Below, one piece after another: positions 35,097-46,146 of a DNA stretch of 64,000 nucleotides (positions within the stretch are counted from its first letter, which is position 1; the number at the start of each line of letters is the position of its first letter). The position numbers and the translations under genes were made by a program. This DNA is from Aquiflexum gelatinilyticum (GTDB lineage: Bacteria > Bacteroidota > Bacteroidia > Cytophagales > Cyclobacteriaceae). The DNA is taken from NCBI RefSeq assembly GCF_024741135.1, contig NZ_JANSUY010000010.1, positions 1 to 64,000 on the forward strand, read 5' to 3'. The notes beneath the pieces were generated by a model. That model saw only the letters and a program-made list of their open reading frames with translations. It ran no database searches and was not told where the DNA came from.

Positions 35097-36959
35097 ATGC
35101 ATGGGCGGTGTTTTTTTGGTTGTATTTGGATACTCCTCCTCTCTCCCATTTTTGAGGTAAAATCACAAAATTCCGACAGCCTGCTTGCGGTCTACCATTC
35201 CGGTCAGGAAGGCCAAGCCAAGCTTTCCGTACTTCATCAATTGTTCCTTTCCTACCTTAACAATGACCCGGTAAAAGCGGCTGAATATGCCAAAGCACAA
35301 CTTGTATATGCTGAAAGTATCAGTGACCTGACAGGGATCGGGATGGCCTATTATAACTTTGGAGTACTGGCAAACAACAGGAATCAGTTTGATTCTGCTG
35401 CCTATTGGTATCAGGAAGCGCTTGGTTTCTTTGAAGAGGCCGACAATCCTGAGAAAATAGTCCTTGTCAGGTATGGCTTGGCGATTCTTGCCTATTATGA
35501 AGGGGATTACCCGGCTGCTTTGGATTTATTGGAGGAAAATGTCCGGCTGACCCTAGAGACTCAGCCTGATTCATCCGAATTAGGTGATGAATACCACCTG
35601 ATGGGATTGATCCATATGCGGAAAGGTAATTTGAATATTGCCCTTTCAGAAGCACTGAAGTCACTGAGGATTTTTCAAAAAGCCGGAAATCAGGTCGGGA
35701 TTGCAGATGCTTATAATTCCCTCGGTGGGATCGAAAGCAGTTTGGGAAACTTCCAAAAATCCATTGACTACAACCGGCTTTCCCTGAAAATCTATCAGGA
35801 AAGAAACGACAAGATATATGAAGCCCAGGCATTGAATGATATCGGTAACAACTTCTTTTATCTGCGGCAATACGAAGAAGCGGTTTCCCATCTCCTTGAG
35901 AGTGCTGCGCTTTCGAGACAACTTGAATTCAAAGACCTAGAGGCTACTGCCTATACCAACCTTGGAAAAACCTATACCGCTCAAAAGGAATATGAACAGG
36001 CCATTGAAATTCTTTTGGAGGGGCTAAAACTGGTGGAAGAAACGCAAACGCCCATCAAAATCGTAGAAATTTGCAATGCTTTGGGTCAGGCCTATCAGGG
36101 TTTACAAAATCATGGAATGGCGATTCTGTACTTTAACCGGTCCATAGAACTAGCAGTTCCAAATGGTTTTCTTGAAGCTTTAAGTGAAGGTTATATGTAC
36201 CGGTCCATTTCAAATGAAAGATTAAAGGACCTCCATGCTGCCTTTCAGGATTATAAAAAACATGCGGACTTGAAGGATTCAATCATGAATGTGGCTAAAT
36301 CCAGACAGATTGAAGAGCTTCGTGCCATTTTTGAATTAGAAACTAAGGACAATGAAATCCGGATACAGCAAACTGCCATCCAACTTCTTGAGCAGGAGGC
36401 GCAAATCACCGCACTGCAGAAAGTACTTTTGGGTTCGGGATTGATCTCTTTGGTATTGGTCGCAGGCTTTGGGTGGTATGCCTTTCGGCAAAAGATGAAA
36501 AAAACAGAGCTTGCCAAGAAGCAAATGGATGCAGCCCTGCATTACAAATCACGGGAACTTACGACGCAGGCATTGCACCTTGCCAAAAAGAATGAGACGC
36601 TGGTCAATCTGAAAGAAATTGCCCAAAGAGGCAAGGAAACTGACAGTACTGAAGGCTATCACAAGCTGATCCAAACCATCAGTTCAGACCTAAGGGAAGA
36701 TCGGGGCTGGGATACTTTTGCCGGTTTTTTTGAAGAGGTTCACCCTGATTTTTTTTCTAGGGCAGCAGCTTCCTGCCCAGGTCTTTCCCCCAATGATTAC
36801 CGGCTGATGGCATTGATAAAAATGAATCTTTCCTCCAAGGAAATTGCCAATATCCTTTGTATTTCGATTCCGGGAATCAAAAAAGCCCGTCAGCGGCTCC
36901 GCAAAAAGCTGGGACTGGATACCGGAGATTCTTTGGAGGAGCTTATCATGAGGCTTTAA
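35097..36959 (+). CDS. Periplasmic TPR protein with transmembrane helix and C-terminal HTH
   Basis: This protein of about 620 aa begins with a signal peptide (MHGRCFFGCIWILLLSPIFEVKS; a TTG start five codons earlier is possible but less likely). Seven to nine TPR units fill about 25-380 (A-Y-x-x-L/F-G repeated; 'YEEAVSHLLESA', 'YEQAIEILLEG'). One transmembrane helix follows ('GLISLVLVAGFGWYAF', about 415-435), then a cytosolic coiled part and a LuxR/NarL-like helix-turn-helix ('MNLSSKEIANILCISIPGIK', then KARQRLRKKLGL). This one-component sensor is typical of Bacteroidota and should couple an outside TPR-sensed signal to transcription. It lies upstream of the aerolysin-like lipoprotein gene in the same orientation. 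Confidence 0.9.
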   Translation: MHGRCFFGCIWILLLSPIFEVKSQNSDSLLAVYHSGQEGQAKLSVLHQLFLSYLNNDPVKAAEYAKAQLVYAESISDLTGIGMAYYNFGVLANNRNQFDSAAYWYQEALGFFEEADNPEKIVLVRYGLAILAYYEGDYPAALDLLEENVRLTLETQPDSSELGDEYHLMGLIHMRKGNLNIALSEALKSLRIFQKAGNQVGIADAYNSLGGIESSLGNFQKSIDYNRLSLKIYQERNDKIYEAQALNDIGNNFFYLRQYEEAVSHLLESAALSRQLEFKDLEATAYTNLGKTYTAQKEYEQAIEILLEGLKLVEETQTPIKIVEICNALGQAYQGLQNHGMAILYFNRSIELAVPNGFLEALSEGYMYRSISNERLKDLHAAFQDYKKHADLKDSIMNVAKSRQIEELRAIFELETKDNEIRIQQTAIQLLEQEAQITALQKVLLGSGLISLVLVAGFGWYAFRQKMKKTELAKKQMDAALHYKSRELTTQALHLAKKNETLVNLKEIAQRGKETDSTEGYHKLIQTISSDLREDRGWDTFAGFFEEVHPDFFSRAAASCPGLSPNDYRLMALIKMNLSSKEIANILCISIPGIKKARQRLRKKLGLDTGDSLEELIMRL

Positions 36960-37089
36960 AATAGGGATTTATATGGGTTTTAGCTCTCAGTATACCGTTT
37001 GTCTCCCCTTGTTTTTTAGCTTTTCATAGGGTTTTGAATAGGTTTGATTTTGTCAGTTTTGGCACATTCAACTTATTACAAAGCTTAAC

Positions 37090-38724
37090 ATGAAAACAAA
37101 GATTTTTACCTTGCTTCTCGGAATTGGATTCCTTCTTTTGTACTCCTGCAAATCCGATGAGGATATTGCACCTGATGGACCGGGAGAAGTGATTGCAGGG
37201 AATGGCATTTCTACGGAAGACTTGGATGCATTTTCAGGAGAAATTGGAATCATCCTCAATGCGCGTTCCCTCGCTAGACGTGGCCGTTTTCCTACTGCCG
37301 CTGTAGTAAGTGTGAAAGCCCCTTCTGGCACCCTTACAGAGACCCTATCTTTGGATCCATTTGCTTACATGGGATTGGTTAAGTTCCCTGTAGCAGGGCT
37401 TTCCCAAGCTCAATTCAAAGAACTTACCGATGGGGTCCAAGTTGAAGTCACTTTGAAAGATGAAGCGGGCGAGGATATCCTTTCCAACCACAACCTAGGG
37501 ACAGTTTCTTTCCTTGCCAATCCAACACCTGCAATTATTGAAACCAACATCAATGAGACCTTTGACTTTTCTACCCTGATGATCGATTCGGGAACGGGCG
37601 TTTATTTGCAACAAGTCAATGCGGATGGAACACCTTTGGAAGCGGGTGTAAGGTGGTTTCGACAGTCTGCTACAGCTGAAATGACAGTAAGTGCCAATGA
37701 TTTTAAAGATAACCTGCCCGATTTTGTTTTCCAGTTGACCCCTGTTCCCGAGCGGCGAAACAATTTTTATATACAGCTGAAGAGTAGCGGTGATTATTTC
37801 AGCTTTACAAGACTCCCTTCTGTCAATACTTTTCCGGCAGTTGTCCATACTGCGCCAAGAAAAACGACGAGAAAAACATTGAACGGGCTTTCTTTTGCTG
37901 ACAGGTCAAGTTATTTCTTCCATCTTTTTAAGGTGAGGGATGGTGTATATCGCTTGCTTACGCATGATGGAAAGCAGGTAAAAGAGGCTGCAGGAGTTGG
38001 ACTTACCCTTGATTATCCCGGTGCAAAGGAAATATTCTTCCGTGTTGTGGCTAAGGAAATTGAATGGTCGGTTCAGCCTATCTCCGCCTCTGTCGTCGAA
38101 CCCATCCTGCCCAAAGCCACTTCCGGATTCGGGTTCAACAGTACCCTGACCAATTGCAGCGGAGGAGAATTGCAGCAGACAGTAGGTGCGGATTTCAGTG
38201 AAGCAAGGACAACCACCACAGGTTGGTCGGAAACCATTTCCGTGAATACCACCAAAACCGTTTCTGTTTCTTCTACTGTAGGTGTTTCACTGAATGCCCC
38301 TTTTTTTGGAGCGGTATCGACTTATAATGCCTCTGTGACTTCGGGATTTGAATGGTCCCACTCCATTACTTCCACCTCCTCCACCTATGCGTCTGAAACC
38401 CGAACCCAAACAGAAACCTATTTTTCCAGCAGGGTAATCACAGTCCCACCCCGAAAGGCTTCACTGGTCTATGATGCATACCAATATTATGCGGATGTGC
38501 GGGTGAATTATGTGCAGCGGATGAGAATTTCGGGTAAAAACGAAAGTGGAAGGGTCCTCTCCGGGCAGGAGATCAGTTCGTTATTTAAGATTTCAAGGTT
38601 TGATGGGGTGATCAATGCGGTGGAAGACAATTCGATAGTGGTCACTCTTCTTGGGTATTTTGTTCTGGATAAATTCCTTGAAACCCAAAGCAAGGTACAG
38701 GAGGTACCTGCAACATGTGATTAA
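37090..38724 (+). CDS. Lipoprotein with an aerolysin/ETX-MTX2-like C-terminal region
   Basis: This 544-aa protein has a lipoprotein signal with a lipid-accepting Cys at C20, followed by K-S-D-E-D, acidic residues right after Cys as in the surface-export signal of Bacteroidota lipoproteins. Residues 25-340 are beta-rich and unrecognised. From about 345 to 490 there is a long Ser/Thr-rich stretch of alternating hydrophobic/polar residues ('[18 protein letters not shown]', '[20 protein letters not shown]', '[15 protein letters not shown]', '[14 protein letters not shown]') and then V-P-P-R-K-A, the arrangement of aerolysin/ETX-MTX2 beta-pore-forming toxins. Whether it forms pores is inferred. 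It lies 130 bp after the TPR/HTH sensor gene. Confidence 0.65.
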   Translation: MKTKIFTLLLGIGFLLLYSCKSDEDIAPDGPGEVIAGNGISTEDLDAFSGEIGIILNARSLARRGRFPTAAVVSVKAPSGTLTETLSLDPFAYMGLVKFPVAGLSQAQFKELTDGVQVEVTLKDEAGEDILSNHNLGTVSFLANPTPAIIETNINETFDFSTLMIDSGTGVYLQQVNADGTPLEAGVRWFRQSATAEMTVSANDFKDNLPDFVFQLTPVPERRNNFYIQLKSSGDYFSFTRLPSVNTFPAVVHTAPRKTTRKTLNGLSFADRSSYFFHLFKVRDGVYRLLTHDGKQVKEAAGVGLTLDYPGAKEIFFRVVAKEIEWSVQPISASVVEPILPKATSGFGFNSTLTNCSGGELQQTVGADFSEARTTTTGWSETISVNTTKTVSVSSTVGVSLNAPFFGAVSTYNASVTSGFEWSHSITSTSSTYASETRTQTETYFSSRVITVPPRKASLVYDAYQYYADVRVNYVQRMRISGKNESGRVLSGQEISSLFKISRFDGVINAVEDNSIVVTLLGYFVLDKFLETQSKVQEVPATCD

Positions 38725-38840
38725 AAAAATGGGGATTCCCTCCTACCATTTATCCCAAATTCCCATTCAATCATCCCTTTTCTTGCAAAGAAGCAGATAT
38801 TGATGGTAATTTAAGAGGTAAAGAAAAAACCCATTTATTT

Positions 38841-40712
38841 ATGAAAAAGATATATAGCCTGTTTCTGCTGGTTTTTGTATTGCTGCATGCGGGCAGCTTT
38901 GCCCAACAGCAGTCAATATTACAGCAACTGGAAGAAATTGCCATTATTGACCAAAAGGTCATGATGCCCATGCGGGATGGGGTCAGGTTGGCCACTGACA
39001 TTTATAGACCCAAGACTACCCAACCTGTTCCGATCATTTTTTCCCGGACTCCATACAATTTCAATGCTTACCGTGATGGGGAATTGCAGGAAAGAAGTCT
39101 TCAAACAGCCCTAGAGGCAGTCAAAAGAGGATATGCTTATGTGGTTCAAAACGAGCGGGGCAGGTTCTTTTCCGAAGGAGAATGGGATATCCTCGGCACG
39201 CCATTGACTGATGGATATGATGCCTTTACCTGGATGGCGGCACAGCCTTGGTCAAACCAAAAAATCGGAACTATCGGCTGTTCTTCTACTGCGGAATGGC
39301 AAATGGCTGTAGCTTCGCTCAACCACCCTGCCCATGTGGCTTTGGTGCCGCAAGCATTTGGAGCAGGAGTGGGAAGGATAGGGAATTTCTATGAACAGGG
39401 AAACTGGTACCGCGGCGGTGCAGGTCAGATGTTGTTTACAGCCTGGCTTTATGGTACCCAACATGACCCGATGGCACCCAAGTTACCGGAAGGGATTTCT
39501 CAGGAAGATTTGTTGAGGCTGCAGCGTTTCTATGACATGGCCCCAAGGTATCCCAAAGTAGATTGGAAAGAGGGTCTGGCACATTTGCCGGTGCAGGATA
39601 TCATCAAAAACGTAAACGGCCCTCAGGGAATTTATGAGGAAATGATCACCCGAAAGCCGAATGACCCAAAATGGTATGAAGGCGGTTTGTTCCATGACAA
39701 CATGGAATTTGAAAAGCCGGCTTATTGGTTTGTGTCTTGGTATGATGTCTCTACGAGCCCCAATTTGGCGATGTACAACCATATTAGAACCAATGCCAAA
39801 GACCCTAAAGTGAGAGATAACCAATATTTGGTTATTGCCCCTACCCTTCATTGTGCCTTTACGAGGGCGAGTGAAAACACCATCGTAGGTGAAAGAAGTA
39901 TGGGTGATGCAAGGCTTCCTTACAATGAGATGACTTATGCTTGGTTTGATTATTGGCTCAAAGGAGATCCAAAAAAGGAAATGGCCAAAGTGACTTACTT
40001 TACCATGGGTTCCAACAAGTGGCAGACTTCCGACACTTGGCCTCCCAAAGAAGCCCAAATGACCACTTATTACCTGAACAGCGCCGGCAAGGCGAATACC
40101 CGAAACGGTGATGGGATTTTGACCAATAAAAAACCGGGAAAAGACAATCCGGACACTTTCCAATACGATCCCATGAATCCAGTGACTTCTTATGGCGGCA
40201 ATGTCTGTTGTACCGGCAATGCCGTGCAGGGCGGGGCTTTTGACCAACAGGAAATGGAATTGAGGGAAGATATCTTGGTGTATACTTCCGAACCACTCGC
40301 AGAAGGCATAGAAGTCAGCGGATTTATCGAGTCCAAATTATTCCTTTCCACCGATGTCAAAGACACTGACCTGACTATCAAGATCATCGATGTATATCCT
40401 GATGGCAAGGCCTACAATTTGGATGAAACCATCCAAAGGGTTCGGTACAGGGAAGGCTACGAAAAAGAAGTGTTTATGGAATCGGGCAAAGTATATGAGG
40501 TAAACCTTACGCCTATGTCTACTTCCAATTACTTCGAAAAGGGTCACCGCATCCGGATTGAGGTTTCGAGTTCCAATTTTCCGAGGTTTGACAGGAATAT
40601 GAATACCGGTGGTAATAATTATGATGAAACAGAGGGTGTGGTTGCAACCAATAAGATCCACCATTCGAGTAAGTATCCGAGTTATGTCAGTTTGCCGATT
40701 GTAAGGAAATGA
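38841..40712 (+). CDS. Secreted CocE/NonD-family hydrolase (S15-like)
   Basis: This 623-aa protein has a signal peptide ([22 protein letters not shown]). The hydrolase core starts with '[19 protein letters not shown]', the family signature, has the nucleophile at S148 in 'GCSSTAEWQ' and a later catalytic-type His in '[10 protein letters not shown]' (about 340). A C-terminal beta domain (about 430-620, '[18 protein letters not shown]') is the jelly-roll of X-prolyl dipeptidyl-peptidase-like and glutaryl-7-ACA-acylase enzymes. It acts on peptides, amides or esters outside the cytoplasm. It starts 116 bp after the lipoprotein gene. Confidence 0.9.
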   Translation: MKKIYSLFLLVFVLLHAGSFAQQQSILQQLEEIAIIDQKVMMPMRDGVRLATDIYRPKTTQPVPIIFSRTPYNFNAYRDGELQERSLQTALEAVKRGYAYVVQNERGRFFSEGEWDILGTPLTDGYDAFTWMAAQPWSNQKIGTIGCSSTAEWQMAVASLNHPAHVALVPQAFGAGVGRIGNFYEQGNWYRGGAGQMLFTAWLYGTQHDPMAPKLPEGISQEDLLRLQRFYDMAPRYPKVDWKEGLAHLPVQDIIKNVNGPQGIYEEMITRKPNDPKWYEGGLFHDNMEFEKPAYWFVSWYDVSTSPNLAMYNHIRTNAKDPKVRDNQYLVIAPTLHCAFTRASENTIVGERSMGDARLPYNEMTYAWFDYWLKGDPKKEMAKVTYFTMGSNKWQTSDTWPPKEAQMTTYYLNSAGKANTRNGDGILTNKKPGKDNPDTFQYDPMNPVTSYGGNVCCTGNAVQGGAFDQQEMELREDILVYTSEPLAEGIEVSGFIESKLFLSTDVKDTDLTIKIIDVYPDGKAYNLDETIQRVRYREGYEKEVFMESGKVYEVNLTPMSTSNYFEKGHRIRIEVSSSNFPRFDRNMNTGGNNYDETEGVVATNKIHHSSKYPSYVSLPIVRK

Positions 40713-40799
40713 GTCGAGAAACGAGAAGCGAGAAGCGAGAGACGAGAACCAAGTTTCAATGATGGATTTAGAATGAATAATTCTGACAGGGATCAATGG

Positions 40800-40836
40800 A
40801 AAAGGCACAAAAGATCGATTTCTTTTGTGCCTTTTA
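40800..40836. terminator. Bidirectional Rho-independent terminator
   Basis: A perfect 15-bp stem AAAAGGCACAAAAGA/TCTTTTGTGCCTTTT with a 6-base loop lies between the convergent CocE-like and parC genes. A and T runs on either side let it serve both strands. Confidence 0.88.
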
Positions 40837-40858
40837 TGGTAATAAATGAATCCCGAAT

Positions 40859-43513
40859 TTAGAATAGACCCAATTGGTCTTTGTCTTCGTCTTTTTTGAT
40901 TTTGAATTCGACGGTAGATCCGATTTCCAAGTCCTCCTCTCCTTCTGATGTTTCTGTTTCTTCTTTCTGATCTGTATCTTCTTTGGAATCAGATTCTTCT
41001 TCCGGTTCGGAAACTTTAGCGGCGCTTTCTATCAATCCCAATTCCAATACCGGGTAGGAAGACAGTTTATTTCCTATGGCTTTCCATCCTTTGACATCGA
41101 TCAGGATATCGAGGTCAAACTCCTGTTCTTCTTTCTCCTTGCCTTTTTGAAGGACGGCTTTTACCTGAGGTTGTTTGTCGGTGGAGACGATCTTGAGGAA
41201 GGATTGTTTGTGGTCTGAAATGAGGTTGAATTTCTTGTTGATCGTGGTCGTTTCGATCAGGAAGCGTTTGACAAAATAGGTTTTTGTCGCCCCGTCAAAG
41301 TAAACTGCGGAGATCACTTTTTCAGGATCAAATTTTTGGATCAGGACCACTTCATTGGCTTCATACCTGTTGGTAAGTTCAAAGGTCGTCAGCTCGTAAT
41401 CACCGTTTTTGTAGAACACGATGATCCTATCTTCACCGAGGAAATTACCGATTTTGCGGCCTCTTTGGTCAGTATTGAGTCTGCCGATGGAGGCATCAAA
41501 ATAAATGTCCAACCCCCCCAAAGTGGATGTTCCCGCCATTTTCCACTGGATCTTCCTTACAGGGTATTTGGTCAGGATATTTCCTCCTGCTGCGCGTCCT
41601 TTGATCTCGATGGTGCTGAAGTCAAAGTCAAATACTTTGATCTTGGCTTTGGCACCTTGGGTAAGGAAAATGGTAATGACTTCTGCTTCGCCGTTGGGGT
41701 TTGCGGTCAGGTACATGACTTTGGAACCTTTGGTCCCTTTGGTCAGGTCATATTCACGGTCTCTCGTCACGCCAATGACCTGAAAGCGCTTTACCATCGC
41801 CTTGCCGGATTCACCATCAAGGTAGACCATGTTGTATACCATGCGTTCGTCGCCCTTGCGGAAGATGGCGACATGAAGGATGTCTTTGCCCACAAATCCC
41901 TTTTCCTGGATTTTGGTTACGACACAGTTGCCATCCCTTCTGAAGACGATCACATCGTCCAAATCGGAACAATCACAAATGAACTCGTCTTTTTTCAATC
42001 CAAACCCAACAAAACCATCAGCCCTGTTGACATACAATTTGGCATTGTTGGCCGCTACGACAGTGGCTTGGATGGTATCAAAAGCCCTGATTTCGGTTTT
42101 TCTTTCACGGCCTTTGCCATACTTGTCTAAAAGGTTTTGGTAGTATTGGATGGCGTAATCGGTCAGGTGTCTCAGGTGGTGGTTGACTTCCTTGAGTTCT
42201 TCCTGTAACCTTCTCATGAGTTCGTCAGCCTTGAAAGCATCAAACTTGGAGATCCGCTTGATTTTGATTTCTGTCAGCCTGACAATGTCTTCGGTGGTAA
42301 TTTCCCTGTAGAAATCAGGCTTAAAAGGTTCTAGACCTTTGTCTATCGTTTGAATGACCGCATCCCAAGTTTCACATTCCTCTATGTCCCGGTAAATCCT
42401 ATTTTCGATGAAGATTTTTTCGAGAGAGGAGAAAAGCAATTTCTCCATCAATTCCGCCTTACGGATCTCAAGCTCCTTTTTAAGAAGGGCTTTGGTCTGC
42501 TTGGTATTGTATTCCAAAATGTCATTGACAGAAAGGAAAACAGGCTTGTCGTTGATAATTACACAGGCATTGGGAGAAATACTGACCTCACAATCCGTAA
42601 AGGCATATAGCGCATCAATCGTCATGTCAGGAGACTGACCGGGAGCCAATTGGATCTGAATCTCTACATCTTTGGCGGTATTGTCCACCACCTTTTTGAT
42701 TTTGATCTTTCCTTTGTCATTGGCTTTGATGATGGATTCTATCAAAGAGTTGGTAGTGGTACCAAATGGTATATCCTTGATCAAGAGGGTTTTATTGTCT
42801 TCCTCTTCAATTCTTGCTCTCACTTTGACCCTTCCTCCCCGTACACCTTCATTGTATTCCGAAAAGTCCGCCATTCCACCTGTAGGGAAGTCAGGAAGGA
42901 TATGTGTTCTTTCGCCTTTCAGGATTTGAATCGAGCCCAAGATCAGTTCGCAGAAGTTGTGTGGGAGGATCTTGGTAGAAAGTCCTACCGCGATTCCTTC
43001 CACTCCCTGTGCCAAAAGCAAGGGGAATTTTACCGGAAGGGTGACAGGTTCTCTTTTTCTGCCATCATAAGAAAGTTGCCATTCTGTGGTCTGTGGGTTG
43101 AATACCACTTCGAGAGCAAACTTGGACAATCTTGCCTCAATATACCTTGCTGCAGCTGCACCATCGCCGGTTCTGATGTCTCCCCAGTTTCCTTGGGTTT
43201 CTATCAGGAGGTCTTTCTGACCCATATTTACTATGGCGTCTCCAATAGAAGCGTCGCCATGTGGGTGGTATTGCATGGATTGGCCGATGATGTTGGCGAC
43301 TTTATTGAATCGACCGTCATCCATCTCCTTCATGGCGTGAAGGATCCGACGCTGTACTGGCTTGAGGCCATCTTCAATTGCCGGTACGGCACGCTCCAGA
43401 ATTACGTAGGAGGCATAATCCAAAAACCAGTCTTTATACATTCCTGTTACCGGAATGGATTCATGCAGGCTTCCGTCTTTTCCTTCAGGAGTTTCGTTGA
43501 TTATATCGCTCAT
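40859..43513 (-). CDS. parC: DNA topoisomerase IV subunit A
   Basis: This 884-aa ParC/GyrA-type subunit breaks and rejoins DNA. The active-site Tyr is Y124 in 'AARYIEARLS', and the quinolone region is 'HGDASIGDAI' (85-94), which puts Ala at the position of the usual E. coli Ser80 and Asp at Glu84. The C-terminal beta-propeller-like DNA-wrapping region begins near 560. An acidic tail (about 815-884: DEED-rich) then a short end follow, as in Bacteroidota ParC. With ParE it decatenates daughter chromosomes. The ParE gene lies 88 bp upstream in the same orientation, so both are likely one operon. Confidence 0.95.
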   Translation of the reverse strand: MSDIINETPEGKDGSLHESIPVTGMYKDWFLDYASYVILERAVPAIEDGLKPVQRRILHAMKEMDDGRFNKVANIIGQSMQYHPHGDASIGDAIVNMGQKDLLIETQGNWGDIRTGDGAAAARYIEARLSKFALEVVFNPQTTEWQLSYDGRKREPVTLPVKFPLLLAQGVEGIAVGLSTKILPHNFCELILGSIQILKGERTHILPDFPTGGMADFSEYNEGVRGGRVKVRARIEEEDNKTLLIKDIPFGTTTNSLIESIIKANDKGKIKIKKVVDNTAKDVEIQIQLAPGQSPDMTIDALYAFTDCEVSISPNACVIINDKPVFLSVNDILEYNTKQTKALLKKELEIRKAELMEKLLFSSLEKIFIENRIYRDIEECETWDAVIQTIDKGLEPFKPDFYREITTEDIVRLTEIKIKRISKFDAFKADELMRRLQEELKEVNHHLRHLTDYAIQYYQNLLDKYGKGRERKTEIRAFDTIQATVVAANNAKLYVNRADGFVGFGLKKDEFICDCSDLDDVIVFRRDGNCVVTKIQEKGFVGKDILHVAIFRKGDERMVYNMVYLDGESGKAMVKRFQVIGVTRDREYDLTKGTKGSKVMYLTANPNGEAEVITIFLTQGAKAKIKVFDFDFSTIEIKGRAAGGNILTKYPVRKIQWKMAGTSTLGGLDIYFDASIGRLNTDQRGRKIGNFLGEDRIIVFYKNGDYELTTFELTNRYEANEVVLIQKFDPEKVISAVYFDGATKTYFVKRFLIETTTINKKFNLISDHKQSFLKIVSTDKQPQVKAVLQKGKEKEEQEFDLDILIDVKGWKAIGNKLSSYPVLELGLIESAAKVSEPEEESDSKEDTDQKEETETSEGEEDLEIGSTVEFKIKKDEDKDQLGLF

Positions 43514-43601
43514 GCTATATTTTGAAATATTTGATGGGCACTATGCCATCCCAATTGGGTAAATTGTAATTGAATCCACTGCTCAGATCGAAATAAAGGC
43601 T

Positions 43602-45497
43602 TTAGGCAGCTTCTGTCTCTTCTTCCTGCTTTTTGGAAGGGTCATCAAAAACGATGTCTTTTTCTATTTTGAGGTTGTCGATGATGAAGGTCTGTCTGTC
43701 CGGGGTATTTTTGCCCATGTAGAAGTTCAGTAATTCCACAATTTTGGTTTCCTTGCTCAGAATGATTGGTTCCAGGCGGATGTCATCCCCGATAAACTTT
43801 CCAAACTCTTCCGGAGAAATTTCCCCCAGACCTTTGAATCGGGTGATTTCGGCGGTTTTACCGATTTTGTGGATTGCCCTTTGTCTTTCCTCGTCGGTGT
43901 AGCAATAGATGGTTTCCTTTTTGTTTCTTACCCTAAAGAGCGGTGTATCCAAGATATAGAGGTGGCCGTTTTTGACCAAATCTGGAAAAAACTGGAGGAA
44001 ATACGTCATGATGAGCAAGCGGATGTGCATGCCATCCACATCGGCATCAGTGGAGATGACTATTTTTCTGAAACGCAGATTTTCTATGCCGTCCTCAATG
44101 TTCAAGGCATGTTGCAGGAGGTTGAATTCCTCGTTTTCATAGACCACTTTCTTGGTCATGCCAAAGCAGTTCAATGGCTTACCACGGAGGGAAAACACCG
44201 CCTGTGTCTGCACATCACGTGATTTGGTGATGGAACCTGAGGCTGAGTCCCCTTCGGTGATGAACAGCATGGTTCTGTTTTTCTGTTCTTCGTCTCCTTT
44301 CGGATCGTCGTAATGAACCCGGCAATCTCTCAGTTTCTTGTTATGCAGGTTGGCTTTTTTTGCCCGTTCGTTGGCGAGTTTTTTGATGCCTGAGATTTCT
44401 TTTCTTTCCCTTTCGGACTGCAAAATCCTTTTGAGAAGGGCATCAGCGACAGCGGGATTTTTGTGAAGGAAATTATCGAGTTCTGTTTTGACAAAGTCAT
44501 TGACAAAGGTCCGCAAGGTCGGTCCATCCGGACCAATGGATTGGGACCCCAATTTGGTTTTGGTTTGTGATTCAAATACCGGTTCCATGACACGGACTGC
44601 TACAGCAGCCACCACGCTTCCCCTGATATCCGCTGCATCATATTCTTTCTTATAGAATTCTCTTATTGTCTTGACGATGGCTTCTCTGAATGCTGCAAGG
44701 TGGGTTCCGCCCTGCGTGGTATATTGCCCATTCACGAAGGAATAGTATTCTTCTCCATATTGGTTGGAGTGCGTAAGGGCTATTTCAATGTCATTTCCTT
44801 TAAGGTGGATAATGGGATATCGGATGCTTTCCTCGTCGACTTTTCTCATCAGGAGGTCATAAAGCCCCTTTTCGGAGAAAAACTTCTTACCGTTATAATT
44901 GATGGTCAGACCGGCATTGAGGAAAGCGTAATTCCAAATCTGGTTTTCGAGGTATTCGGGGATGAAATGGTAGTTTTTGAAGACTCCGGCATCGGGAGAG
45001 AAAACCACTTTCGTCCCATTTCGCTCTGAGGTTTTTTCAACAGGACGGTCTTCGACCAAAATCCCTTTTTCAAATTGGGCAACTTTCGTTTCTCCATCAC
45101 GGTAGGATTGTACCTTGAAAAAATCAGAAAGTGCATTCACCGCTTTGGTACCGACACCGTTCAATCCAACAGACTTTTGAAAAGCTCCGGAATCATACTT
45201 GCCGCCGGTATTGATTTTGGACACACAATCAATGACTTTGCCCAAAGGAATCCCACGGCCGTAATCCCGGACTTCTACTTTGTGTTCGGATATTTTGATG
45301 TCGATGGTCCGGCCATAACCCATCATGTGTTCATCGATACTGTTATCGAGGACTTCTTTGACCAAAACATATATCCCGTCATCCTGGGCACTTCCGTCTC
45401 CTAATTTTCCGATGTACATTCCGGGTCTGAGCCTGATATGTTCCCTCCAATCCAAGGACTTGATGCTGTCTTCGGTGTATTTTACGTTTTCTGCCAT
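43602..45497 (-). CDS. parE: DNA topoisomerase IV subunit B
   Basis: This 631-aa GHKL-type ATPase subunit has '[14 protein letters not shown]', 'YGRGIPLG' and '[14 protein letters not shown]' for ATP binding, a transducer, then TOPRIM '[10 protein letters not shown]' and '[12 protein letters not shown]'. The length, about 630 residues, is that of ParE rather than the 800 of enterobacterial GyrB. It forms ParE2ParC2 with the gene downstream. Start ATG 45497 has no competing start. Confidence 0.95.
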   Translation of the reverse strand: MAENVKYTEDSIKSLDWREHIRLRPGMYIGKLGDGSAQDDGIYVLVKEVLDNSIDEHMMGYGRTIDIKISEHKVEVRDYGRGIPLGKVIDCVSKINTGGKYDSGAFQKSVGLNGVGTKAVNALSDFFKVQSYRDGETKVAQFEKGILVEDRPVEKTSERNGTKVVFSPDAGVFKNYHFIPEYLENQIWNYAFLNAGLTINYNGKKFFSEKGLYDLLMRKVDEESIRYPIIHLKGNDIEIALTHSNQYGEEYYSFVNGQYTTQGGTHLAAFREAIVKTIREFYKKEYDAADIRGSVVAAVAVRVMEPVFESQTKTKLGSQSIGPDGPTLRTFVNDFVKTELDNFLHKNPAVADALLKRILQSERERKEISGIKKLANERAKKANLHNKKLRDCRVHYDDPKGDEEQKNRTMLFITEGDSASGSITKSRDVQTQAVFSLRGKPLNCFGMTKKVVYENEEFNLLQHALNIEDGIENLRFRKIVISTDADVDGMHIRLLIMTYFLQFFPDLVKNGHLYILDTPLFRVRNKKETIYCYTDEERQRAIHKIGKTAEITRFKGLGEISPEEFGKFIGDDIRLEPIILSKETKIVELLNFYMGKNTPDRQTFIIDNLKIEKDIVFDDPSKKQEEETEAA

Positions 45498-45521
45498 GAA
45501 AATTTATTCTTGGTATTTTGG

Positions 45522-46022
45522 TTAAATGGTACTGTTATTTCTGATTGCATTGAATTTCTGCAACAATATCCAAAACAAAGCGATAATCCAAACCGCAAAA
45601 AGAATAGGAATCAGATAAAAGAAGAATGAATAACTGCCCGAACCGATTTCATTCTGGTTGTTGATGGCATGGATAAACAGGCCCATGATGCTAAGCGAAA
45701 TATTGACCACACCGGCAAAACTGTATATCCATGTCAACATGTAGTCCCTGAAGATATCTCCTGTAGGGAACAGTTGTTTTAGGGATCTGGTGCTTTTATT
45801 TTCAATGAGTTTGGCAGGGGTGATCAGGGCAAAGTTTAAAACCGCAAAGAGAATGATGCCTGTGTAGAAATAGGCGCTTCTTGAAAATTCCTTTAGGGCA
45901 TACCCGTTCTCATCGAGTTCATAGGCCACAAATTCCGGCATAGCCGAATAGAAATAGAGGAAGGTGAATAAAAACAGGAGTACTGAAATGAAATGAAATA
46001 CTTTTCCGAATCGGTAATACAT
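45522..46022 (-). CDS. Four-helix membrane protein of unknown function
   Basis: This 166-aa hydrophobic protein has about four membrane helices (about 8-28, 52-72, 95-117 and 131-155) and a soluble loop 'LDENGYALKEFSRS'. No motif is recognised. It lies 24 bp upstream of parE on the same strand and may be the first gene of its transcript; similar layouts occur in Cytophagales. Confidence 0.7.
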   Translation of the reverse strand: MYYRFGKVFHFISVLLFLFTFLYFYSAMPEFVAYELDENGYALKEFSRSAYFYTGIILFAVLNFALITPAKLIENKSTRSLKQLFPTGDIFRDYMLTWIYSFAGVVNISLSIMGLFIHAINNQNEIGSGSYSFFFYLIPILFAVWIIALFWILLQKFNAIRNNSTI

Positions 46023-46146
46023 AAAACTAGTTGATTTTGGACGCTAATATAAAGATTAATGATGGTACAAATCCGAAACTGTTTTTTCCTTTTTGGGTTT
46101 TTATGGGTAGATTTCCAAACCAAAAACCCAAATAGCTGACAGTAAG

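Noticed and set aside
41336-42130. 264-codon plus-strand frame, and a 291-codon one at 42650-43525
   Set aside because: Both are antisense shadows of the strongly conserved parC gene.
40859-45497. Replication origin near the topoisomerase genes
   Set aside because: The genes are parC/parE, not gyrase next to dnaA; no DnaA-box cluster was noticed.
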